From Anabas testudineus (lineage: Eukaryota; Chordata; Actinopteri; Anabantiformes; Anabantidae): DNA of 64,000 bases. The first letter of the stretch is position 1; each line of letters opens with the position of its first letter. This document shows positions 12,587 to 23,000 of this stretch, one piece after another. The position numbers and the translations under genes were made by a program. The notes beneath the pieces were generated by a model that was not told where the DNA came from, ran no database searches, and saw nothing but the letters and a program-made list of their open reading frames with translations. Where the stretch lies: positions 23,922,443-23,986,442 of the forward strand of contig NC_046611.1 of NCBI RefSeq assembly GCF_900324465.2. Reading direction: 5' to 3'.

Positions 12587-15500
12587 ATGATGAATGAAGG
12601 CTCATGGCTGGGCTGCCATGTCTCTTTACTGTTCCACTGTCGTCATAGAGACGACACATACCTGGCTCTAAGACTTCAGTTTCCATGCCAACCGTACAGC
12701 TAAGAAGAGAGTTGCCAGGGAAACAGAAGAGTGCGAAAAGGGGGGCACGCAGCCAGGGCGAGGATGAACAAATTAGTCAAGGCAGGAATTTTATGCACAG
12801 CACGTTTGTTTTTAATACAAAATTAACAAGATCTCTCAATAGAGTGAACTAACCAAAGCAATAAAAAGTACAACTAACACTTTGGAAAAATAGACACCAC
12901 GTTCACACAAATGTTTTTACAATATCTCAGTTAAGTTAGTGCATGTTGATTATCGCTTATATGTTTCATTTTGCAGATACTTAATTTGTTGTGCCATTTT
13001 CATCCAAAAAATAAAGTGCATTTCACATTGAAAACTACGCATATGTTTACACAAGATGCTGTTACTGTGGCATTCCCCCCCCCATCTCCAACCCACACCC
13101 CAAAACACACACATTCACAGGCCTGTGAGTGTTTTGTTATTTAGCTCTAGATTAGTAAAAATCTGAAAGACACATCATCCCTCGAGCAACCCATGATTGG
13201 CTACACATTTTTCTCAAGAATCAGTTGCTTCGTACTCCGTTGTGTACTGTTACACCGTGAAACAGGTGTGTGTATACAGAAAAGTATTACATCCAACATC
13301 ACAGTCTTTTACTATTCTTGGATACAAAGCCCTTGTTCACACCTGCTCAAGCATGAGAATCTCAACAATACTGATGGCTGCACAAGAGGAAAATATTCAC
13401 CAGTCACAGAAAGTTGTGTACCATCCCCCCCGTCTGTGTAGCCAAATCCACGCAACCGCTCATTGACCAGCCTTTATAAATGGGTGCATATTGAAGTGAG
13501 GAAAGTGAAACATAATGGAACGAATCCAATACTTAACAGGTAAGGTGGATAAATGTAAATAAAAAAAAATAAAAGATAATGGTGCGACCCAACTCATTTG
13601 CTAGTTCAACTGGCTTTGGTAGCACCATGCACGGTGGTATAAAGACCCTCCTCTTAAGCATGCTTTATTTACACAAACAAATGAGTCGAGGAGGGGGCAT
13701 CAGTTAAACAATTTGATTATTACTACATTCAGAAAAAAGGCTTTACAGCGCCATTATTATCATACAACATCAGAATCTGAAAGAATTCAGGCCAGACTAA
13801 AGTGGAAAAAAATAGAACTTTTCAATGAATATAACAAAATAGACTTTTCTCCAAAGGTAAAGGAATAAGAGTTTGTGATGGTTTGTGATGTGCCAGCCTG
13901 ACCTATTGGTGCTCATCCAATAACTACAGGGTTCAGTCTGACACTGCACAAGTTCACATATACAGGCTACGTTCCAAAGCTTAGAAATGCTAAAGTTCAG
14001 CTTTCCTTACTCCTGCCCTCTTTTATTAATGCTGTGTACCTGATCAGAGGTGAGAAACACAAAGACTGTAAGAGCCTTAAATTCCTGGCAGGCTTAAAAA
14101 GAGGGAAGGCAGCAAGGAAGGAAAGAAGAAGCATTGTCTTTGTATTTGGAAGCAGCCATTTTTAGCTCATAGAATCATTCGGAGGTCACTTAACGGACAC
14201 CAGCCTCGATCAGAACTAGAGTAGAATAGGTGATATAGAGACAGAAAGGAGGACTGGGACCCCAGTTCGTTCAGAGTCCCTTTCACTTTGGCTTGAAGTG
14301 CTGGAGCGCCCGCGTCCTAGTCCTGTCACCCTTTAAAAATCCCCACAAATATGTAACGAGGCCACTTCTCTCAGAATTGACAGGAAGACTGGCAGCTTTA
14401 TCCTTTAAGGTCAGGGAGTGAACAGGAATTTATATTCCTCAGACCTGTGTTACTCCCCTCCCCAACCACGAGACAGATTATGGTCTGCTCAGCTGCTGAA
14501 TCACAAACACACACACATACGCACACCCAGAGGCCATGCAACTCATACCGTATGCACAAAAACACAGTCCATAATCACGCACTGACACTTGAGGTTACAA
14601 CACTCAGGCCAGTCGGTATGCTCAAAGAAGGCAGGGGCCACCGAAGAACAGAAAGTTCTTCCTGGTGTTCCAAAAAATGACCGAAGCCCAATTTTCAGTC
14701 AGAAAGAACATTGTGGAGGAACGAGGCAGTGATGTCACTGTGTCAAATGAGTTGTTTGAACTTTTTTCAAGCGCAGGAGTGAACATTATGTCACCTATGT
14801 GAACATGTATCACTGAAGCATCACTTATAGCTCACTGAGCCGGTTCACTACAGCCCATCCCCACCCGAGCGCCCATTATGGTACTTCACTCTGCAGGAAG
14901 AAGTCATGGCGGGACATGGATGTTATTGCTCTCTGGGTATTGCTTCACATCTAAAAAATAACTACCAATCACAGGCTAGTTATTGCTGACACAATCTGTA
15001 TGAATGATAAATCAGCATCCATGGTTTCTGGGGGCTTGCAGACTAAATTTGAGGAAAAAAAAAATCCTAATGCAGCACAGCCGATTGGTGTTGATCTATC
15101 AAATGACAGTATAGCACCACTGAACTCAAAACTTTACTGCACTATACAGCTAACTATTCCACATCTTTAAGAACGGGTGCAAATCCAATGAGGATTGTAA
15201 CACTTACAATGTAATACTGGTGAGGTACACTGTGGTACATTATACATAAAGTTATTAGGGTCACGATGACATCAGGCTACCATGACATATCACCTGCAGC
15301 GCCCTGTGTGACCTACCTCACAGAACTCAGGAGCTTGCTGCATGCAAATGCCACTGCAGTCTAGTATGCATATCAGGCATTGTGTGGTTACTGTGAAGTT
15401 CTTTAGGGGTCAAAGGTGATCAAATACCTGGAGGTACATACAATGTCAGCAGATTTTGAGGCAAAGAAAGAAATCACGTGTCATTTTGAATTTTGGCCTT

Positions 15501-15724
15501 TTGTCTATATTGTCTATAGTTATTTGATCAGTTGCATTAATCTCCTGTAGGATGTCTTCAATTTAATATCTTTAAATTCTCTCTCTCTCTAATTCATTGT
15601 GATTTCTCCAGTGACATTGATTAAATTATATAGCAAGATGATTACATAATCCAGCACGCCTATATTCGTTTTGACTCCGTACTAATAAAAAATGGAGGAG
15701 TGGGGGTTAATGGTGTGTGTGTGA

Positions 15725-15740
15725 GGGGGGGGGGGGGGGG
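15725..15740. repeat. Homopolymer G run
   Basis: Sixteen consecutive G residues follow a GTGTGTG stretch. This could form a quadruplex on the plus strand and is a likely place for assembly or length variation. Confidence 0.9.
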
Positions 15741-15863
15741 TCTCCTGGGGCTTTCTCTTCAGATTCCCAGACTCTGGATGAACTAAAACACGTACACGCA
15801 CGATCCGGGAGGAGTGAACACAGAAAATGGGAGAGGAGAGGAGAGGACAAGGCGAAGCGGCTT

Positions 15864-15891
15864 GATCTCTCTCTCTCTCTCTCTCTCTCTC
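15864..15891. repeat. CT dinucleotide repeat
   Basis: An uninterrupted CT run of about 28 bases. It explains the low-complexity Ser-Leu and Arg-Glu open frames on the two strands. Confidence 0.9.
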
Positions 15892-16554
15892 GGCGTCTGT
15901 GCAGGACGAGCATCAGAAAGCGCCGGGTCTATTTTTAACTCTCCGCGGCTCTTTAGCTTTCGACGCACGTCCAGAGTGCAGCAGCACAGCGTCGGGATGC
16001 TGCTCCAGACAGGCTTTACTGTGGAAGTGCCTGCACATTCAGCCGCTTCTGCTCTCCGCTCTCCTCACGCACACACGACTCTGTTAATCTGCTGTGAGTT
16101 TTTACGCACGCAAACTGTAATCCCTCCCTAAGAAAAAAAAAAAAAAAGCAGTGTGAACCAAAGCTCCAGTGCTGTGAACTGCATGCACACTCTATATACA
16201 GCTGCCGCCTGTAACATGGGATCCACTCAGCGCTTTCTGCAGAACAGAGAAAGGGAGTGGCACGGGTTGAACAAGAGGGGGCGGGATGCAGCCCGCGCAG
16301 TGGCCGCCTTGACTGGGGAAGACGGAGAGATGCATTGCCCTATAGTGTTTAACAAATAAAACAAAAACGCCATCCATCCATGCGGGCTGTGGACAAACCA
16401 AACTGCCTCTGCCATTTCCATCCAGAACTGAATCCACAGCCCTCTGCCACGTCCCCTGACCTCCGAGGCTGCTGCTTTCTGTGCCACTGGACAGGTCCAG
16501 TGAGGAGCAGAGCTGACCCAGGGTGCCTCTCTCTCTCCACCTGGGTCTGCCTGG

Positions 16555-17583
16555 TCAGACATCACTTGGGGTCCGTGCACGCTGGGCCACACTCGCTGGC
16601 ACGCAGCCGCAGCACACCAGCCACAGCGCCTTCTGGATCTCCTGGTTCCTGAAGGCGTAGATGACCGGGTTGATGACGGAGTTGTAGGTGGCAGGCACCA
16701 GCGTGGCGTAGGTGTAGAGTGGAGGGTAGGTGTAGTCGGCAATGAGGGAGTAGACAGTGAATGGCATCCAGCATGCAGCAAAGGTACCCAGGATGATGGC
16801 CAGCGTCGACACGCCCTTCCGTGTTGTGACGTAGTGGGGCGTGGCAGCCAAGAAGTGATGCTGGAGGGCGATCTGGTGCGCGTGGCGCATCACGATCTTG
16901 CAGATTTGGACGTAGAGTTGCAGCATGAGGCCAAAGAGCAGCAGGAAGGAGACGGACAGCACGGCGATATTGTTCTTGGTCAGCGGCCGCACCACGCTGC
17001 ACGTGGCCTCCTCTGCCAGGCAGTTGACCCCTGTGACCGGCAGCAGCCCCAGACACAGGGAGAGACCCCACAGCAACACGAGCATGGTGTAGGTGAAGGC
17101 CGCCGTCCGCTCCGAGTTGTAGGTGAGGGCGTAGTAAAGCGACAGGTAGCGGTCGATGGTGATGGCCAGCAGGCTGAAGACAGAGGCCGAGAACGAGGCC
17201 ACCACCAGGCCCACGGTCAGCAGCTGAGCCGAGTCGGAGCGAAGCAGGTAGGCACAGGTGAAGTGAAGCACAAGGCCCAAGCCGGCCAGAAGGTCGGCCA
17301 GCGCCAGGCTGCCGATCAGCAGGAACATGGGGGCTCGGAGCGCTGGGTTCTGCCAGATCACCAGCACCACCAAGGCGTTCTCACAGGCGATCAGAGTCCC
17401 CGATGAGCACAGCACAATGTCCCAGGGGTTCACCAGCAAGGGCAGCTCGCTGGGCGGGAGTGGGTCCTCCGGTGGAAACATTCCCAGGCTGGTGCTGTTG
17501 TCGATGGATCCCCCGCCTCCGCTGGCCCACGCTGTGGGGTCAGGGGTCAGCCAGCTGGAGGTAACAGGTGGCTCTTCACTCAT
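16555..17583 (-). CDS. gpr12: G protein-coupled receptor 12
   Basis: Constitutively Gs-active class A receptor of the GPR3/6/12 group, expected in the plasma membrane of neurons. One exon encodes 342 residues, close to mammalian GPR12 (334). Family signatures run in order: VNPWDIVLCSSGTLIACENA (TM1), APMFLLIGSLALADLLAG (TM2), ITIDRYLSLYYALTY (the DRY-equivalent end of TM3), KGVSTLAIILGTFAACWMPF (TM6), NPVIYAFRNQEIQKAL (the NPxxY-equivalent end of TM7 and helix 8), a CCGC palmitoylation-type cluster, and the C-terminal TPSDV. The second extracellular loop has GVNCL where human GPR12 has GWNCL. The start at 17583 is chosen because a polypyrimidine-CAG acceptor lies just upstream (exon starts at 17595). 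The frame stays open to 17715 only through intron and a TG repeat. Its neighbours are those of human GPR12. Confidence 0.97.
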   Translation of the reverse strand: MSEEPPVTSSWLTPDPTAWASGGGGSIDNSTSLGMFPPEDPLPPSELPLLVNPWDIVLCSSGTLIACENALVVLVIWQNPALRAPMFLLIGSLALADLLAGLGLVLHFTCAYLLRSDSAQLLTVGLVVASFSASVFSLLAITIDRYLSLYYALTYNSERTAAFTYTMLVLLWGLSLCLGLLPVTGVNCLAEEATCSVVRPLTKNNIAVLSVSFLLLFGLMLQLYVQICKIVMRHAHQIALQHHFLAATPHYVTTRKGVSTLAIILGTFAACWMPFTVYSLIADYTYPPLYTYATLVPATYNSVINPVIYAFRNQEIQKALWLVCCGCVPASVAQRARTPSDV

Positions 17584-17670
17584 TGTGGCCCCCGTCTGAA
17601 AAGTGACACACACTGCAACGATGAGTTGAATGTTTGACAAACAGCGTCCGTATACAGCAATACTGGTCAA

Positions 17671-17672
<2 letters not shown>

Positions 17673-17702
<30 letters not shown>
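17673..17702. repeat. TG dinucleotide microsatellite
   Basis: About 15 TG units in the predicted gpr12 5' intron. In the antisense frame it gives a run of Thr-His codons. Confidence 0.9.
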
Positions 17703-17999
17703 GACGCAGGAGCACACACTAACCATAGGACTACTGTTTTAGAACTAGAAATACAAACCTTGGGCTGACACTAAAAACAAACCCCTTTTATTCTACGTCT
17801 CATCTTTATGAAATCTTTTCTATAAATAATTCAAGATTGTACACAAATAAAAAAAAACCCCACTTCAGCTGAGTCGCATTAACAGGTCATCTATTGTCCC
17901 CTGGGACAGACAGGGACTCCTGTTCTAACAAAGGCCTTTACAGATGTTAGGCCACATGTGCAGAGCCTTTTATCAAGGTATGCACAAGTGGAGGAAAGA

Positions 18000-18660
18000 G
18001 AAAATGTCAGGCCACGGCGGATATCAATAAATCTCCACTAGCAGTCGTTTCCACAGCTGTCAGAGAGCAGGTGCCGCGGTGCACAACAGGAGACACCGCG
18101 CCCGTCGTGGAAATACAGGCTCTCTCTAACGCCATACACCGGCGGCCACATGGTGCGGGGTTTAGCCCGTGCACCTTGCAGCAGATAAACACGGTGGTGG
18201 CTCCACGTCAGCAGAAGGATGCTAGAGTGGAAAAAACGGGCAGCCTTCATTTTCATGCATGTCGGTGATGCACAGTAATTGAATTTCGCCGACACCCAGC
18301 CTACCTTGAGTGTGCGAGGTGAGACTTCCCGTCTAGATGGAAGAACCACAGCCTTGTATGTCCATGTTATTGATAAGGATGGCGCGGCGCCGGCTGACAA
18401 GAGTCGCAGCCAGGGGAGGGAGGATGCTGGTCCCCTGTGCCTCAAAGCAGGGTCGATGGAAGAGGAAGGAGACAAAAAGAGCGCTGAGCGGCTCTGCCGT
18501 TAACGGCGCATCGCCGTGGACTGCGGCTGTGCAGGGAGCTGCGAGAGGAGAAGCGGCGGATGGGAGGAGGAGGAGGAGGAGGAGGGTGTGTGTGTGGAGG
18601 AGGAGGTCGATGATGGTGATGGTGATGGAGGAGTCCCAAATGGGCCAGACTCCCTGAGAC
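18000..18660 (-). promoter_or_regulatory. gpr12: gpr12 5' exon and CpG-rich promoter (predicted)
   Basis: This stretch is richer in CpG than its flanks. On the minus strand a good donor, CTCAAG|GTAGGC, ends a predicted non-coding exon at 18305, and the acceptor before the gpr12 start is at 17595. A GGA-repeat purine tract lies at about 18560-18605. This is inferred from position and splice signals only. Confidence 0.45.
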
Positions 18661-20073
18661 CAGTTGAACTCAGTTAACGGGCTGAATGTCTGGAGTGTGT
18701 GTGTGTGTGTTGTCTCAAGGACAAAGACAGGTGTGACACTGTGTCCAGGTGCAGGTTTTTTGTCACTCCTCTAGTGGTAAAACGCCTCTTTCTCCCCCAG
18801 TCATGGGTTTATGCTGCTGTATTTATTCTCCATCTGGTAAAGTTCAATCCTGCTCACACGGCACTAACACCAACACCAACACAGAGCTTGGTTGGTTTCA
18901 GTGATTTTGTGCTGCCTTGCTCGGGTTTCAGATAAGAAGATGGCAGATGCAGAGACTCCCTGCTATTCTGGTCCTGTCTGTGCTATTAACAGCAACCCTG
19001 ATGTGTGTCACCAGTCTCCTCCCCTCCGTCCATCTTCATGCCTCATCTCTCCACCCTTGCAGCGCTGCCTCTACAACACCTTGGCTGACAAGGAGCCGAT
19101 GTCTGAGTTGTTGATGTGCATATATCAAGACACTTAACGCGGCACAGTTAGCTGACTGTGTGCAAGGGCGTTATTCCAAAACACATTTTAGGTCTGAATG
19201 GATTAAAAATAACCCTGTTGCAGTGGGAAAGCAGAGCTTCCACGTAGCGGCGCTAGGGGGCGACGTTGAGCTCCTATGAGTCATCAGTGCGCACCTGTGG
19301 AAAGAGGAGAGCGCACCCTGACTGATTTTACTGGCTTTATTTCTTTTTCTTTAAAACAGAAAATGATCGCTTCACAACAGGCCTTTAAGCAAACCCTCAC
19401 ATTAAACTTGCTAACACCTACAAAACGGTATCAAAAGTGCACCATAGTGTTAATACATCTTCTCAAGGTCTGACATTTTCCAATGATAATATTATCTTCT
19501 TGTAATATTTATACAAATACCATTCTGTACACTGTAGAAATACACAACCCAGGGTGCCCCTTGAGTGGGACCCTCACCCCCCACCCATTCTCCTCTCAAT
19601 GATCAACAACATGATCCACTCTCAGTAAATCCCTGTGCACAGTAACAGTGTGTGGGGGGTGAACACACTGGGTCAATATTACATCATGTGAATTATTAAA
19701 TACCCATTCAACCCCAAACCCAAGGCAAAAACAAATACACCACTCATACAACTAAACCAACATCTGTACAACCCTCATTCAACGTCTTTTAGAAAACAAT
19801 CTTGACACAGTTTTCATTCATTATTGTCTCATTGTCTCTGCAGCAGCAGTGTCCACCCAGAGCAAAGAGGATAGAGGGGTGGGGTAGGAAATACATGGAG
19901 GCCAGGTGGGACAGCTGGTACATATGGGGGCACTTCCACAACTGAGCTGCAGCACTGAGTGCGTTAAAGCACAGCTGTACGGGCAGGTAGGACACCATGC
20001 AGGCTGCTGTGGTGTGTATATGGTCCAGCTTCGTTTTTTTTCCCTCCTGGTTTCGGTGGTGAAGTCTCCACAT
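18661..20073. other. Spacer between gpr12 and usp12, with probable usp12 3' UTR
   Basis: No coding exon is seen. A minus-strand AATAAA (TTTATT at 19336-19341) would give a usp12 3' UTR of about 0.75 kb. The human counterpart of this interval is far larger, so the two genes are unusually close here. Confidence 0.5.
19336..19341 (-). terminator. usp12: Candidate usp12 polyadenylation signal
   Basis: TTTATT on the plus strand reads AATAAA for usp12, about 730 bases after its stop codon. Other weaker signals exist in the region. Confidence 0.4.
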
Positions 20074-23000
20074 TTAGTCTCTGGACTGGTAGAAGAGGAT
20101 ATAACCCGACTCAGAGTTCTTGGAGATTTCAGAAGTGAGACCGTAAAATTCTTCTATGGCCTGTGCATCAATTTTCTACAAGAGTACAAAGGTGACATGT
20201 AGCAGGGTTAGAAAACACAACATTAGCACCTAAAAGACAAACTACTACAAATGAAGTCACTCACCTCTACAATATCATCATCAAACAGCAGCCAGAAGTC
20301 ATGACTTTTCACAATGGCGATGTAGTGCCCCCTGTTTGGACCACTGAAAAGAAAGAAGACATTTTATAAACAAACCTTTTCCTTCTGGCTTTATGGGTGT
20401 TTTCACAAGACTGTGTGTAAAACATTCACAACCCTGGATGGTAGAGTTGGTAATGATTATTGCACTTGCATACAGCTGCTTCGCTGCAGAGTTCATTGAA
20501 CATTCAACATTTAAAGAGTGAACTGATAAAAATATCCATTAAACAGGTTTGACAAGCCAGGACAAGCAGACACCTCTGCTGCTATAAGCTGAACATTTAA
20601 ATGCTCATATGTTAAAATGCAAATAGTAGAAATGTGAAAGTTCGACCAGAACTGGTTGTGTGAGCGTGGGGGTGACATCAGAACTGGTCAATGCTGCCAA
20701 ATCCTAATAGCACCATGTGCTTGAATCAATGTTTTCAACTATTCATTTGCTTTGTGTGTGTAAGCGTGAGACAAAAAAAATTCTATAATAATGGTGAAAT
20801 GAAACAATACAGTGCTAATGTTTAGTTCACTAGATTTCTCAAAACTGTTCCATTAAAGTGCTTATTAATTATATAAAGATGACTAAAGTTGATACAGTGT
20901 TGGAGTGAGCTGATTAGTTAAGCACTGGGTTTCTCTCAAACTGACATTTTTTGTCTTACACAAGAAACCATTGACTCAAACCAAGCAACAAAGTGCCAAA
21001 TACTTCTTCTCTAAATAGTGACAATTATGTTTTTATGTCAATGTGGTCCAACTACACTGTCTCATCCCTTGTACTAAAAATAATCTCTTCTCTGAAAATA
21101 ACTGTGGCAAATAAAACCCCAGTCAGGCACAGGTAATTTACACCTGTCGGGCTCCAGACAAGTTTTACTATAAATTTCTCTTGCTCTGTAATTTCTATTA
21201 GTCTTGGGACTAAACTGTTTTGGGAGCTGGGAAAACAGAGACAGGCAGCTGAACAGTGATGGATGAGATGCTGCTGTGACATGTTATTTTGATCCTGATC
21301 CTGTACTTCTGTTTTTGGGCCAATAGGTTCAAATGCATATTATTAAAACAATTAAAAGTCTGTTTCTGGTAATATTCTGTCTACATACCTCCCACAGTGC
21401 ACCACCACAGCAACCAGGTCATAGAGTCTCTCGGGATTGGTGGCATCCCCGGAAGTGTTAAAGAGGCGGAGCTCCAGGGGGAAGACAACACGATAGGACA
21501 GCTTGGTGTAGCGCTGCAACTGCTCCATGTATTTAAAGCGCTTCAGGTGCAGAGCCAGGATCATCGGCAGTTTCTTTACACGCATTCTATGTCACACATA
21601 TATTGCAGCGTCAGACACAAGATTTCAATGTTCTTGGTATTAAAAAACCATCACTGAAATTCATACACAATGAACCTGTCACTAACCTCTTGTGTGCCTC
21701 CTGTTTGCTTCTACATTCTTCACAGTAGTATTTATACTCGCTGCACAGTGTCTCTGTGTTACTGAAACCTCTGAGACAAACAGAGAAAACTGGTCAGTCC
21801 ACATCTACAAATGATTTCATTCTCTGAAAAGGGATAGTGATAATACTGAATTCTTCAAATGCATGTTGGTGACATAAACAGCAAGAAGTTAAGTTTAATT
21901 TAATGTTCTTTACTAACTGTGCAAAAAAGATCTACAAAGTTTACATTCATGGTGTTAACTACAACCTCTAAAATGCTACTACTACTTTAAAAGTCACATG
22001 CTCAAAATACATACGATTCAACACCAAGTAGTGTTGTAATGCTAGACAACATTTCGTCTACATTTTTTGCATTATGTTATAGTATTTTGAAAAGATTTCT
22101 ATTAACTTGGCCAGCAACTAACAATTCTCATAATAGATTTGCAGCTTATGATTAACTAATCATTCACTGGTGTGTAAAACCCAAACAAAATCAAATTTAT
22201 TACAACAAAGTTCAAAGAAAGCCAGAAATTATAAATTGACTTTAACTACTAATGCTGCTTGCTTAATAACTAATGTTAGTCTGCAACCACCTGTGCTGTT
22301 TTAATTTACCTGAGGCAGTGGGTGATGGAGGTATTCTGTTCTACATCCACTGAAAGGTCCAGAAAGTCCTCATCTTTGCTGCTTATCTGAAAAGAAACAA
22401 GGACATAAAAAGTCTGCTTGATCAATTTAGAATACTATTGAAATGTCTCTCATGCTATGATAGCCAGGGCCATAAACGTCCTTATCTAAAACTTTTTCTT
22501 ACACATGCACACTGACAGAAACTACTATATACACAGCATAGCTTAGCTCAAATCATCTTTTAAAAAGTTTACTAATCCCTAAAATCAGCGTCTATAATTT
22601 TTAGTTTATAAATTAGGTAAAAAGATATTTGTTGCATGCCACTTAGATTTCTCTCACATATGAAAGCAGCCACGAAGAGTATTACCGTTTCACAGGTGAG
22701 GCAGCGCGTCTCATTGGTCAGAGTGCCTTGGAAGATCTCGTGGACCCAGGTGGGGGCAGGCGTGGCATTGCTGTTGTTGTTCTGAGAGTCCAGGGTGCCG
22801 TTGGCAAGACGGCCATTGGTCTTCTCCTGCTTCCTCTCCTCCTGAAGCAGATCAGCAATGGTGTTGAGCAGGTAGTTCAGAAACTCATGGGCATCCTGCT
22901 GCATGTAGTTGTCAAACAGCTCTGAGACAGAAAGTAGAGAGAAATGTTTTAGAGTGTTTGCATTCAACAGGTACTTCTAGGTTTTTTTCAAAGAGTCAAC

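Larger units (their letters stand above)
12610..16554. other. Spacer between wasf3 and gpr12, probably including the gpr12 3' UTR
   Basis: No coding exon is recognised. Minus-strand polyadenylation signals (TTTATT as read on plus) occur, for example at 13664-13669, so part of this may be the gpr12 3' UTR. Simple repeats include a G run at 15725-15740 and a CT run at 15864-15891. The 15780-16100 part is CpG-richer than its surroundings and is discussed as a separate finding. Confidence 0.5.

Noticed and set aside
15707-15938. Ser/Leu- and Arg/Glu-repeat open frames
   Set aside because: They come from the CT repeat and G run and are low complexity.
16834-17406. Plus-strand open frame of 190 codons across gpr12
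   Set aside because: It is the antisense shadow of the GC-rich gpr12 coding sequence, with Gln/Gly/Arg-rich composition and no domain.
17584-17715. N-terminal extension of Gpr12 to an upstream ATG at 17715
   Set aside because: It reads through a TG microsatellite (Thr-His repeats) and across a clear splice acceptor at 17596-17597. The family N-terminus fits the ATG at 17583.
22572-22967. Single 131-codon frame covering a usp12 exon
   Set aside because: It runs into intron on both sides. The true exon is 22686-22921, bounded by canonical splice sites and correct phase.
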